A stretch of 64,000 bases of DNA, taken from Apodemus sylvaticus (Eukaryota > Chordata > Mammalia > Rodentia > Muridae). Shown here in pieces: positions 22,451-32,904 of the stretch. The stretch lies in assembly GCF_947179515.1 (NCBI RefSeq), contig NC_067492.1, forward strand, positions 10,673,347-10,737,346, read 5' to 3'. The notes below the pieces were generated by a model. The model was not told the origin of the DNA and made no database searches. It worked only from the letters and a program-made list of their open reading frames with translations. Numbering within the stretch: the stretch's first letter is position 1; the number at the start of each line of letters is the position of its first letter. The position numbers and the translations under genes are program-made.

Positions 22451-23505
22451 GCCCAAGGGGAATGTTTGGATCCACATGAGGTGTAACCTGAGGCTTTCAT
22501 CTAAGCTACTGGATACAAGAAACAGCAGCATGTTCAATGAGGCCTCCACTGATGGGAATAGGGAGCCTTTAATAGAGGGACTTTGAGGTTCTTCTGTTAC
22601 TGCTTATAGAGGCGGACCAAATCTAAGTACCAAGAAGCATTGCTTCCAGGGACCTCTGCCTCACATCATGTGTTTGGAACCCAAGGCAAGGAAATAAAGA
22701 GGTTCTTCACAGGCCCCTCTCATCTTCCCAGGAACTTCTATATCCCTGTTTCCGCCCCCATCCAGCTGCCACTACTGTCTCAAAGATGGGATTGGAGAGG
22801 GACTGCTGATCTGCACTGTGCTCCAGGGCTCACTTCTTCACAGCCCCGATCCCCTAGTCAGCTGTGGCCTCCCTATAGAGCAAACATGGACAGTTGACGT
22901 TTTCTGGATCATATAGCCCTTCATGGTTCCCTTTGAGAGAACAGGGCTGTCTGCAGAGACACCAGTAACACAAGTAAATGAGTTTCACCATCGGGCACTG
23001 AGCCCTTCTGAGTTTCTCGACACCTGGCCCATTTGCTAAACTAAGGCATGACCTCTAGCCTTGCCTCTGTGCTGATATCAAAGACAGTTATGAAGTTACC
23101 ATCATCTCTTCTCAGTCCAATGAGAATTTAACTCTTCCTTCCTCATCTACCAGGGAGAATCAAGACTACAGCCACAGAGAGTCTCAGGCTGAGGAGACTT
23201 ACTCAGGGTACTTTTGTGTGAAGCCCAAGTGCAGTGGCGCTGGGTTTGTGCTCTGCTCAGATTCCTTTCTGGCTGTGTGACCATGCTAGGATGTCATAAG
23301 TGCCAGGATAGAACCTACTATTGTCATTTTGCCCAACATTCATATTGCCAACCTGACTTCTGAATATTCGTGTTTATTCCCATGTCTATGAGCTCCTCCC
23401 GACTTTGGTCAGGGAAGCTTCCTTTGCAGTCAACAACAGATGTAAGCAGCCGAGGTGCTGTGCGTACATGACTGTGAGTGTTCAGCCGTAAATGAGACAA
23501 CTCAA
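22451..23505. other. Unidentified non-coding sequence
   Basis: No gene seen. The short segment around 23240-23295 (GTTTGTGCTCTG, TTCTGGCTGTGTGACC) could be a MIR core but is too short to call. Confidence 0.45.
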
Positions 23506-23509
23506 TTGT

Positions 23510-24325
23510 CATTCCTCCCGCCCTATCACCGAGGCTCAGAAAACACTGAGAAAGGGGAGGCGGAAAGAAAAGGAAGAGCTGGAGAATGGGTAAGCGTGCA
23601 GTTCAATGCTGGAGAATGGGTAAGCGTGCTGTTCAATGCTGGAGAATGGGTAAGTGTGCTGTTCAATGCTGGAGAACGCACAAGTGTGCAGTTCAATGCT
23701 GGAGAATGCACACGCGTGCAGTTCAATGCTGGAGAATGCACAAGCTTGCTATTCAATGCTGGAGAATGCACAAGCGTGCAGTTCAATGCTGGAGAATGCA
23801 CAAGCGTGCTATTCAATGCTGGAGAATGCACAAGCGTGCTTTTCAATCCTGGAGAACGCACAAGTGTGCAGTTCAATGCTGGAGAACGCACAAGCTTGCC
23901 ATTCAATGCTGTCTTCTGGGCGTGACATGGCCATTATGCTCATGAACTCCCAGCAGCTGTGGTTCTCTGCACGCGACCTGCACAGAAGACCAAGCCAACT
24001 GAACTGCCAGTGGGGTTGGGAGAGACTGTCAGGAGGCCCCACCTTCTGCCTTGAGGAGTGCCTAGCAGTTGATGGCTTCCGGGGGTGGATCATTCCTCTT
24101 TGATGGAATGGCCACTGGTGGATTGCCTGGGCTCCAGTGGATGGCCCACACCTGGACACATAGGGCAACTTTAATTAGATTTAGTCTGTTATTAAAACAC
24201 TAAATAATAAGGCATGAACTTGGGAGGCAGATGTGTTGGGGGTGAGGGTGCTGCAGTGGTAAAAATAAGGTAGATATGATCATAAATGATTGCATATGTA
24301 TAGAATACATTTTTTAAAAGATCAT
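23510..24325 (+). mobile_element. Lx-type LINE-1 3' UTR containing a minisatellite
   Basis: Same landmarks as the copy at 13.3 kb: ACCGAGGCTCAGAAAACACT, AATGCTGTCTTCTGGGCGTG, ATGCTCATGAACTCCCAGCA, then CAGTGGATGGCCCACACCTG, TTAGTCTGTTATTAAAACAC and a 3' end near AGAATACATTTTTTAAAAG. The single unit GGAGAA...CAATGCT of the normal 3' UTR is here expanded to eleven tandem copies (23581-23910). No reading frame of L1 remains. Confidence 0.85.
23581..23910 (+). repeat. 30-bp minisatellite, 11 copies
   Basis: Eleven exact 30-base periods, each starting GGAGAA and ending CAATGCT (unit nine ends CAATCCT). Two subtypes are visible: units 1-3 have GAATGGGTAAG, units 4-11 have GAA(T/C)GCACA. Internal sites alternate between CGTGCA, CGTGCT and CTTGCT. 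Because 30 is divisible by three, frames stay open in several phases on both strands (119-156 codons); these are artefacts. Confidence 0.99.
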
Positions 24326-25160
24326 ACTAATCTGTGTATGTGAGCAACACACAGTGAGCTTTGGGTTTCTTTTCCTCAGTCCAGAAGTGGCTGGTGAACA
24401 GGTAGGGCCAGGCACTTCCCTCAGCTGGTAACCCCACTCAAGCTTAGTTTCCCTGGTGCCACTGTGCCCTTTAGCGCCTTCTTTACACTGGCACCAACTT
24501 CTATGCCCCCGTGATGGTCAGTAGTAAGATCTTTAACCGTTGTTGAAGTTAGCAATCACTAGAGTTTAAGTTAATGTGGCCACCATGAAAGTATTTACAT
24601 CACGTTCCTGGTCAAGGCTTCTTCCCAAGGAGGGCAGTTTCCCAGGATGGTGCTACCCAAGGCCTTTGAGTTGAGGAATCCTTGACGATGCCTACAGATC
24701 TGGCCACCTGAGTTCAGCAGACAGGGCAGTGCATGAGTTGGCACGTGAAGGGAGAAGAGAATGGGAGGGCAGACCCCGACCCCCCCCCCCCATACTGCCA
24801 CCCTGTGGGCTGGTAAGAATGCCGACCTCTGCTTCCTGTTTGTTTCAGTCCTGGTTTGTCTGCGTCCACACCTTGCACTTAAGCTGACTCCTTAACCATT
24901 CCATGCTATTCTGAAATCCTCCCAGAGTCCCTGCACGTTGCAGGTGACAACATGGAAAATGTGGCTTCTACAAGAGCTCAGTGACTTTTCATAAACAGAT
25001 CCTGTCTCACAGTGTGTTTCTGAGTCTCTGTTTCTTCAACCATACAATAAGAGCGTGATGCTGACTTCTTGGTCAAGTACTGAGTCGGGTGAGACGTCAC
25101 ATCAGTGTACTATGTGCACAAAGCCCAACGGGACTCTCAAAGCATTCGCTTTACAGTGAG
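24326..25160. other. Unique non-coding sequence
   Basis: No gene or clear repeat. Holds a C homopolymer at 24780-24790. Confidence 0.5.
24775..24791. repeat. C-rich homopolymer run
   Basis: CCCCGA followed by at least 11 C. Prone to slippage; possible i-motif or G-quadruplex on the opposite strand. Confidence 0.9.
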
Positions 25161-25164
25161 TCGA

Positions 25165-25330
25165 TCACTGTCGGGCAGTGAAGAGCCCTGGCTTTGGATC
25201 TTTGCGGCCCCGCCTCCTCTTTAACTGAGCTATCTCTGGTGAGCTACTTAGTCTCTTTCTATTATAGCTTCCTCATCTGAGAAATGGGTATAATGGTGTT
25301 CACCGTGTTACTATGGGAACGAAAGAGAAA
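25165..25330 (+). mobile_element. MIR SINE
   Basis: Sense MIR landmarks: GAAGAGCCCTGGCTTTGGAT, GAGCTACTTAGTCTCTTTCT, CTTCCTCATCTGAGAAATGG and GTATAATGGTGTTCACCGTG. Well-preserved core. Confidence 0.85.
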
Positions 25331-26695
25331 GCTGTGTCTGGCTTTACTTCCGACCCCTGCTAGCGATGGCAGATTGTAGTCAAATAAGAAAATGGCTTGG
25401 CACCTCCAAGGCTAGGGTGATACCTCAAGTTTTAATGTTCAGAAATAACTAAATGCAAATGGAGCCTAAGACCAAATGTGCAAAAGAGCAAAGCCCAGGG
25501 AATGTTGCTAATTGAGAACCGGAAAGGCGAGAAACTCACAGTTAAATGTAAATAAAAAATATATCGAATAAAAGAAAAAAGAAAAAAAAATGAATTTCTT
25601 TAAGCAAAAAAAAAAAGACCACTTCTCTTCCTTTTACATGAAACAATCCTACTTTGATTTTGCAGTTTGTACATTTATATGCTATAATATCATATTTATG
25701 TAGATACCCACATATATTATATAACTTAAAAATGTTTCCAGACTTCATATAATTTCATATAAAATTGTTTTTCATTTTTAAAAAAAAAACAACCTCTTCT
25801 CCCCCAGGCTCAGGTGCTTTTATTGGCTGGGTGTATATCAGGTAGGTCATTTCTGCATGTATATGTGTTTGGCAGAGAATCAAAATAACTCAATTATGTT
25901 TTATCATTAATTAAGCGTTGCAGAAGGAGGGCAACACATGTTAACGGTGGGTATAGCTTTTATTAGACTTCAAAAATAAATTAGAATTGACTCTGCAGAG
26001 TTGTGAAAGTTTTGAGTATTAAATATAAATATCCTAAGTATGAATATATTTAGAATTCTAATGTCCCACAACACACACACCACAGAGAGCCCATCAAAAA
26101 GTCAAATCTATTGCAATCTGGTAAGGGTACAGCTATGACCCAGCATAATGGCTGACTGCCAATCAATTTAGCTAGTGGCCTCGTTACCATTGTAGAAAAT
26201 TAAAATTTGTTGAAAATAGTCAGACTGATCATATAATGGTCTGTTAATTCCATTCTAACAACAAACCAGGGTCTGATCACTTTAATTAATCAGTACCTAC
26301 TCAGCCATAGCTATGGCAAAGGAAATCCAGGGGCCTACTGTGGTTTAGGTGGTCTGCATGGACACCACCTATGATATGTAGCAGCTTAGTAGGACTGTAA
26401 GCAAAGAGCAGAGGGAATTACACAGGTGCTCAGAATATGCTAAATGTCATCACAGAGATTACACAAAGTAGTGAGATCAAATGAGAATCACACCAGAGTA
26501 CTGTGGTGGAAATGAGCTTTGGACAGCTGCATTCCAAGTGAGGGCCACATGGGAGCAGAATTTTCCTCTGGAAGCCACATTTTAAACAAGTGCAAAGAAG
26601 TGCACAACATATAGACTAATGAAACCCACTGGTTCAAATTATTTCCTTACAATGTGATTAAATATAAAGATTATTAATGCTGTTCTCCATTCTCT
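25331..26695. other. Mostly unique AT-rich sequence
   Basis: No gene recognised. An octamer ATGCAAAT lies at 25453-25460, A-rich runs at 25550-25617 and 25779-25790, and a conserved-looking block at 26080-26330. Confidence 0.5.
26080..26335. promoter_or_regulatory. Candidate enhancer-like conserved block
   Basis: Repeat-free and AT-rich with TAATTAAT-type and GATCA words: AATCAATTTAGC near 26161, TTTAATTAATCAGTACC near 26281, TCTGATCAC near 26271. Such texture is typical of deeply conserved enhancers, but no comparison could be made. Confidence 0.3.
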
Positions 26696-26699
26696 GTGC

Positions 26700-27152
26700 A
26701 CATGCATATATACACATGTGGCATGTGGGTATGTTTGTATGTGTGTGTATGTGTGTGTATACATGTATGTGTATATGTATGTGTATGTGTATTTATGTGT
26801 GTGTAAGTGTATATATGTGTGTAAGTATATGTATGTGTGTTTGTATGTGTGTATGTATGTTTCTGTGTGTATGGCTATATATGTGTGTGTATGTGTGTAT
26901 ACATATGTGTGTGTATGTGTATAAGTATGTGTGTGTTTGTGTTTGCATGTGTGTGCATGTGTGTATATGTATGTGTGTATGTCTATGTATGTGTATGTGT
27001 TTGCGTGTGTATATATGTGCATGTGTGTATATGTATGTGTGTATGTATGTGTGTAAGTATGTGTGTTTATGTGTGTATGTGTGTGCATGTGTGTACAGGC
27101 ATGTATATGTGTGTATATGTATGTGTATATGTATGTTTGTATGTGTGTGTAA
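26700..27152. repeat. Long TG/TATG compound microsatellite
   Basis: About 450 bases of TATGTGTG-type sequence with few interruptions. Long Cys/Val/Tyr-rich (plus) and Thr/His-rich (minus, 173 codons) frames across it are repeat translations. Confidence 0.98.
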
Positions 27153-27225
27153 GTGGGCACTAATGTGTAATTTATACTTATGGCATTTTACATTTTGGTA
27201 TTTTATTTTATAATAAAAATATGTT

Positions 27226-27425
27226 TTCGGGGTCTAGGAAGGTTGGATGGTTAAGGGTTATGAATTCTTGCTGTTCTTATACAGGACCCAGGTTTGTTTC
27301 TTAGCCCACCCACACTGGACGGCTCACAACTGCAGCTCTCCAGGGGATTTGCTTACCTCTTGTGGTCTCTGCCAGCACCTCTGTTCATCGGCACAAACAC
27401 ATACATATGATTTAAATGAATCTCC
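27226..27425 (+). mobile_element. B3-type SINE
   Basis: Sense order: GGATGGTTAAGGGTTATGAA, TACAGGACCCAGGTTTG, CGGCTCACAACTGCAGCTCT, CCAGGGGATTTGC, then an ACACATACATATG tail. The TG microsatellite lies immediately upstream. Confidence 0.8.
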
Positions 27426-27814
27426 CCAAACTTCATTTCCTCAGTTACACTAGCAGTATCCCTAAGTGGGGCTAGCCACCTACGGTCTGCAGCCACCATC
27501 TTGGTCAGTACAGGTATAGAATATTCAGTGATGTCATGTTCCAACAGACTGTGAAGCCCTAGATGTAGAAACAGGAAGTGAGGATGAAGGGAATGTGTCT
27601 AGGCAGAGGGAAGAGTTCAAAGACATGCAAATGAAGAGACATATGTATAAGCCGAATGAAGAGATAATCCCTGATGTTCATTTCAAGGAGAATGTTTGAG
27701 CAATGAGCTTATGGGCATCTTAGAGTCCCTGATTTCTAGTTCCTTACTATTCTCCCGCTGGTGGTACATTTGAGCCACTGAATAAAACTACTTGTTGCCT
27801 AACAAGGGGAGTTA
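27426..27814. other. Unique non-coding sequence
   Basis: Nothing recognisable between the B3 SINE and the tetranucleotide array. Confidence 0.5.
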
Positions 27815-28070
27815 TGTATGCAGGCAGGGAGGCAGGCAGACAGACAGACAGGCAGACAGACAGACAGAGATCGGTAGGTAGATAGACACACAGACAAGCA
27901 GACAGACAGAAAATAGATATATAGATGAAGAATATATAATAGACAGATGATGGATGAATAGAGATAGAGATAAATAGATATAAACAGGTAGATAGGTAGA
28001 TGAAGAAATAGATGGGAAGGTAGATGCTAGACAGGTAGATGATAGACAGATGAACAGATAGACAGCTGTA
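27815..28070. repeat. GACA/GATA tetranucleotide microsatellite
   Basis: Starts as GGCAGGGAGGCAGGCAGACA, continues as CAGA units, then degenerates to TAGA/GATA units. The 145-codon minus-strand Ser/Leu/Ile-rich frame is derived from the repeat. Confidence 0.97.
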
Positions 28071-30320
28071 AATGTCTGGAAAGAGTGTGCTGTCTGCGGT
28101 AAAGTGTGTGAGATGAGCTTTTAAGGGCAGAGGACTGACAGAGGTTATATGCAATGAACCAGACAGTAGGACTGAACAAGGCATTCAGGACAAGAGTGAA
28201 GAGCATGGGGCTGGAGATTCAGACTTACATCGTGGTCCAGCCCGTGAGGCTACAACTTAGCATCCATGGGTTCTCACAGAAAGGCAAAGGACTGCTGATT
28301 GGAGGAAGACAGTCTCAGTCCCAGTGCCTACATACTCCCGGCTCCTCTGTGTATGCACGAGGTGAGCACACAAAGGGATGCTGGGTACCTGGATACAGGG
28401 AAAGCTTTGACAAACCATGTCTGGACTTCTGAGGGACTGTGGTAAATTCCACTCATGTATGACTCCCAGTCATGAGCCGATCAAAGCAGAGCCCTGGTGA
28501 AGAGTTCCCATGCTTTGGCTTAATGATCTATGTTGATACCCTGTATGAAGAACACATGGCGCAGTGACATATTTCTTCCAGCCCGGGTTAAAAATGTCCT
28601 TCCCAATGTCCATTCTACTAATTTATGGGGGTGTAAAATAGGATTTTCAGTAAAATGTACTTCCATTGGCTTTGATGGAGAGGGTCCGTGATGAAAGTGG
28701 AATTCCTAATAAGCATTTCGTAAATGACTTGTCTTTCAAACTCAATATAAAACAGAATAAAACACATCTCGCCAAGACGGCCATGCCTCTGTGCAGATTT
28801 AAAGTCCCCTGCTCTCAATCAGCTGGGCCTAAGAACTCAAAAACCTCTAAAGATGTAATAAAATATTTATCAGCAGAAGTTGGTGAAATTGAGAAATTAT
28901 TTATGGTGCAAATTCGGAAAGAGTCACACTTTGGGGCAGAAGGGCAGACGACACATGTTGAGAATGCCATGTTTCTCTGGGGATGGACACACACACACAC
29001 ACACAGACACAGACACACTCACAGACACAACTTCTAACTCCTTCCTTCTCTGGCAAATTCAATGGTAACGAGGGCAGGGGTTGGAGGATGTATGCTCAGG
29101 ACTACTGGGTGTTTTCTCTTTCTTCAGAAATGAGACATTTTCTAGGGTAGACTTCACAGGGAGGAGCCAGAAACAAGGAGGGAAGCTCATGTCCCAGTGG
29201 CCTGGCTGTCTTCCCAAAGGATGTGGGTTCATTCCACCCACATGCTTCCAACCAGTTGGCCCAGCAAGCAAGTGGAATAGAAGAGGGTCAGGGCTATCCA
29301 ATATACACTCAAGATCACCTATGTTACAGCAATCTGGAAATTCATAATTATTCGGTAGGTGGTTGAGTTATGCATCATATAGCCGCAGAGACTCCTATGA
29401 AACCTTTCTGTCTACACGGCATAAGATTAAATGAGGACACCCTCCACCTAGGGCCCGCTAACCTCTACACTTTTCTCTTGAAGTTTTTATCCTTCAGTAG
29501 AAGCAAAAGCCTTTCAGGAGACTGTGGTGCACACTCTAGTTTTCCGAGGGAAGATCTAAATTATGTTCTCCACAGCTGTCACCATCACTAGTTTTCAGTA
29601 CTAGAGTCACAGTCCACTAACTGGGTTATAACAGTAACAGACAGCTCCATGGCCACTTAGAAAGTCCCAGTTCACACTGGTCATCCTGATGTACGTATAA
29701 GCAAAACCTTTCTCACCGAAAGCTGTCCAGATTGGGACAATAAACAACACTGTCATATTACAGTTCTCTTATTAGTGCCACACGATCATTCCTCATCGGT
29801 CTCTTTCTAGACAATTTTTCCCAAGCCTCTTTGCTGTCAATCAGAAAGTAGCTGGGGCCAGCCTGGGCTATGAGTGAATGAATGAATGAGCACGGAGCTA
29901 CCCAGAAACCTTCCCCACTGCCTCTTGCCTTAACTGTAGCAAAGGCAACTTCATTTTCCAGTTGAGGACTCCTCCTGGCTCAGTCTGTGTGCCCATGTAG
30001 ACAGTCTCACCCTAGGGCTCCTATAAAGCAGCTGCTTCCCCAATCCTAATGGGATAGCAACATCACAATGTGCAAGTCTCCCAAACTTCCAGATGTTTCT
30101 TGCAAAGTAACTCCCTTGTGAAAAGTGTCTTTGCTTTCCTTCTCCTCCTCCCTTGAAGGAAGTTGCTTTCCTGCTTGTGCCTGCTTGTTTTTAATTCATT
30201 CATCTCCTCCTTCCGTTTATATTTTCATCTCAGCGTCATCAGCCTCACCTGTGCCTATCCGCTTTTTCTCTGCAGGGGCGTGGGAGAATACAAGGCATCT
30301 TCTGTGACTGCTGGGTATGA
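28071..30320. other. Mostly unique non-coding sequence
   Basis: No gene supported. A CA microsatellite occurs at 28986-29031. The AT-rich part at 28640-28930 (AATAAAATATTTATCAGCAG near 28857) reads as a 123-codon plus frame ending in the CA repeat; no homology is recognised. A GAAT run lies near 29872-29890. Confidence 0.5.
28986..29031. repeat. CA/CAGA microsatellite
   Basis: About ten CA units followed by CAGACA-type degenerate units. Confidence 0.95.
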
Positions 30321-30325
30321 GACCA

Positions 30326-30665
30326 TGGTGGTTTGAATATGCTTGGCCCCTGGGAAGTGTCACTATTAGGAGGTGTGGCCTTGTTAGAGAAAGCGTGTCA
30401 CTGTGGAGGCTGGCCTTGAGGGCTCTGAATTCTACCCAATGTGGAAGAGACTTAACAGTCAGTACTGGCTGCTGTTGGATCAAGATGCAGAACTCTCAGT
30501 TCCTTCACTAACACCATGTCTACTGCCATGGTTACTGCCATGCTTCCTGCCGTGATGATAACAGACTGAATCTCTGAAACTGAAAGTCAGACCCAATTAA
30601 ATGTTGTCCCTTAGAAGAGATGCCTTGGTCACTGCATCACTTCACAGCAATGACTCCCTAAGACA
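30326..30665 (+). mobile_element. Rodent MaLR-type solo LTR
   Basis: Landmarks in order: GGTGGTTTGAATATGCTTGG, AGGAGGTGTGGCCTTG, GTGTCACTGTGGAGGCTGGC, ATCAAGATGCAGAACTCTCA, CAATTAAATGTTGTCCCTTA, then GCCTTGGTCACTGCATCACT and CAGCAATGACTCCCTAAGAC. The same order appears at 51.2 kb, confirming an interspersed family. Exact subfamily name not certain. Confidence 0.8.
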
Positions 30666-30775
30666 GGGATCAAGAGGCCATTGTCTTCCAAATCTCTCTA
30701 GATCACTATATCCCCTACTTTAGTATTGCGGATCAGACTCCAGTTTAGGCTGTTACTATTGAAAGAAGAAATTCA

Positions 30776-31000
30776 GTGGTGTGGTGGTTTGAATGGGAAG
30801 GTTTAGATGGTTTCCTCTTGCTGGGGGAGTGTTGGAGTTTAAGATAAGTCTCCAGCCAAGTTCTCTCTTCCTGCCTGATGTCCCGTCCCTCACTATGCTG
30901 GCCTCTTCTCACGGAGAAATGTGAGCCCAGGTAAATTCTCTCTTCTATAATTTGCTCCCGGTCATAGTGTTTTTATCACATCAACAGAAAAGTAACAAAA
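30776..31000 (+). mobile_element. MaLR-type LTR fragment
   Basis: Begins GTGGTGTGGTGGTTTGAATG and ends with CCGGTCATAGTGTTTTTATC, ACAGAAAAGTAACAAAAGC, the start and end pattern of rodent MaLR LTRs; the middle is diverged or shortened. It lies about 110 bases after the previous LTR in the same orientation. Confidence 0.65.
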
Positions 31001-31333
31001 GCAAGTTGCTATTAAGAAATATTCTTGTCTCATTTTGGATACCCCAAGAGCTAAAACCAAGACTAGTCTTTTGTTGTGGCCATGCCATTCTGAAGGCAGC
31101 GAGGCTATTTCTAGGGAGCTATCAGTACTCTCTGTATGTGGCTAGATCTTAATCCCACAGAGGAAAAGTCAGGAGATGGTGGGCTACACAGTCTTAGGAG
31201 CATCCCACACACAAGGGAGGGTGAGGAGCTTTGTTCTCCAGCAATTATTTGCCTTGTGTTCTACTCCATGTGTGGATACAAATCCTTCCAGCCTTGGAAG
31301 AGATCCTTTGGCCGGCAAGATGCCCCAGAGCAG

Positions 31334-31334
<1 letters not shown>

Positions 31335-31374
<40 letters not shown>

Positions 31375-31399
31375 CGCGTGTGTATGTGTGTGTGTGTGC
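31335..31399. repeat. TG/CG/TG microsatellite
   Basis: A TG run (31335-31366) passes into CGCGCGCGCGCG (31367-31378) and back to TG. Strict purine-pyrimidine alternation makes it Z-DNA-prone. Confidence 0.96.
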
Positions 31400-31634
31400 T
31401 GTTCACTGTAAAGGGAGGCTCCCTGGGAAAACTCAGAATACCGAAGAATTCTGTGCCTTCACAGACCTGATAGAAATTCTTTGTCTCACAGATTTTTTTG
31501 GCCTTTTCTCATTCTCCATTCTCATCTCAGTTCCTGAATTAACTTGTTTGTGTTCTCAGCTTTAGAGGCCCAATGTGCTTGGCCTCTGTGAGTAAGTCTT
31601 CTTGTCTCCCAGGAGGAAAAGTCCCTGAAATTCA

Positions 31635-31765
31635 ACCTAGTTTGTGTCAGCCAACACATACTGAGCATCAGCTATTTATAAGGCACTGTGGGAGGATCTG
31701 GGGACTTAATGGTGATGGAAACAGACAGGATCCTTGATCTTATAGGATTGGAAAAGCATAAAAAT
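31635..31765 (-). mobile_element. L2 LINE 3' end, antisense
   Basis: Inverted L2 3' end: AACACATACTGAGCATCAGC, AAGGCACTGTGGGAGGATCT, GGGGACTTAATGGTGATGGA, ACAGACAGGATCCTTGATCT. Confidence 0.75.
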
Positions 31766-31799
31766 TACTAGCACCTATTCCTGGTTTGTCTGGCACGCC

Positions 31800-31930
31800 A
31801 CTGAGCCATTTGCACATATTACATTAAGTTCTCACGACAAGAATTCCACAGGGATCATCTTCTCACACATCAAGTAGAGGAGCGGGACTGAGATGAGGTA
31901 ATCTCCTCACACACAGTGAGTTAGCTCCAT
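31800..31930 (-). mobile_element. MIR SINE, antisense
   Basis: Inverted MIR words: CATTTGCACATATTACATTA, GTTCTCACGACAAGAATTCC, AGTAGAGGAGCGGGACTGAG, GAGGTAATCTCCTCACACAC, AGTGAGTTAG. Follows the L2 in the same orientation. Confidence 0.75.
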
Positions 31931-32021
31931 GCCACCTTGGCTCTTATGTAATACATGCAGGGGCTGCTACCTCTAACCTGAGCCACCTTTGATGGGACGG
32001 GATACTCTTGACTGTGGGCAC

Positions 32022-32213
32022 CATGGTGACTGACTTTGGTTGTCAGCTTGACACAGCTGAGAAGAGAGAACTTCAACTGAAGAGTTGTCTCCATCAGATT
32101 CGTTTGTGGCTTAGTTCCTTGGTATATCTTCTCAACTGGTAATCCATGTAGGAGGTCTCAGTTCACTGTGGGTGGTTCCATCCCCAGGCAGGGTAGATTG
32201 GGAGATCTCTATC

Positions 32214-32254
<41 letters not shown>

Positions 32255-32299
32255 AGATATATAGATACGATATAGATACATACATACATACATACATAC

Positions 32300-32345
<46 letters not shown>

Positions 32346-32530
32346 TAGCTGAGTAAGCCAGGGAAAGGATGACAGTAAGCAGAGTTCCTGTGGTGGATTC
32401 TGCTTCAAATGCCTGCCCTGATTTCCTTCAGTGATGGGCTGTGCCATGGAAGTGTAAGCCAAGTGAACCCCTTCCTCCCCAAGTGACTTTTGGTGAGAGT
32501 GTTTTATCACAGCAACAGAAATCAATGTGG
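32022..32530 (+). mobile_element. Rodent ERVL/MaLR-type LTR with internal microsatellite
   Basis: Starts GACTTTGGTTGTCAGCTTGA (the 'TCAACTTGACAC' family) and ends GGAAGTGTAAGCCAAGTGAA, CCTTCCTCCCC, GTGTTTTATCACAGCAACAG. A tetranucleotide array (32207-32345) interrupts it just after GGCAGGGTAGATTGGGAGA and before TAGCTGAGTAAGCCAGGG. Related copies are at 34.1, 43.4 (minus) and 60.0 kb. Confidence 0.8.
32207..32345. repeat. Inverted ATCT/GATA microsatellite pair
   Basis: An ATCT run (about 32207-32254), a short ATAGATAC/TACA spacer (32255-32300), then a GATA run (32301-32345). ATCT and AGAT are complementary, so the two arms can fold into a hairpin of over 40 base pairs. Confidence 0.97.
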
Positions 32531-32900
32531 AATAGGTACTCTCTTTAAAACAGCATCCTGATAAAGTCTTTGGTATTGACATGCACTGAAGGACAGGATG
32601 TATAGGCAAGCCCATCAATGGTTATCTGATGTGTAATAAAGGGATTTTACTAAGACAAGAGTTCTGGAATACAGCTGAGAAGCACACAAGTGCCTGCTGT
32701 AAACTTCTAAAGCTGGTTTCTGGGCTGCACCTAAAAGTTTCTAGTTCAGTAGCAAGTATAGGGCCCAAGAACACACATTTCTACAAGGACCTAGAGGAGC
32801 TGACATTGTGGGTCACCCCATCTCTAGACAGAAGATGGTCTATGCCAGGAGACCGCATCCTAGCTGTACACCAGTCTTCCCTGGGATCTTTTAAATAACA
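32531..32900. other. Unique non-coding sequence
   Basis: No gene or known repeat. The 89-codon plus frame at 32629-32898 has no recognised homology. Confidence 0.45.
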
Positions 32901-32904
32901 TCTG

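Noticed and set aside
23235..23300. MIR fragment
   Set aside because: Only one or two MIR-like words (TTCTGGCTGTGTGACC); too short to support.
23581..23910. CRISPR-like array
   Set aside because: The units are directly adjacent with no unique spacers, and the context is a rodent LINE-1.
23455..24103. Repetitive proteins of 119-156 residues (both strands)
   Set aside because: They arise because the 30-bp minisatellite is a multiple of three; overlapping frames on both strands inside an L1 3' UTR are not genes.
26639..27213. 173- and 178-codon frames on opposite strands
   Set aside because: Both are translations of one TG/TATG microsatellite.
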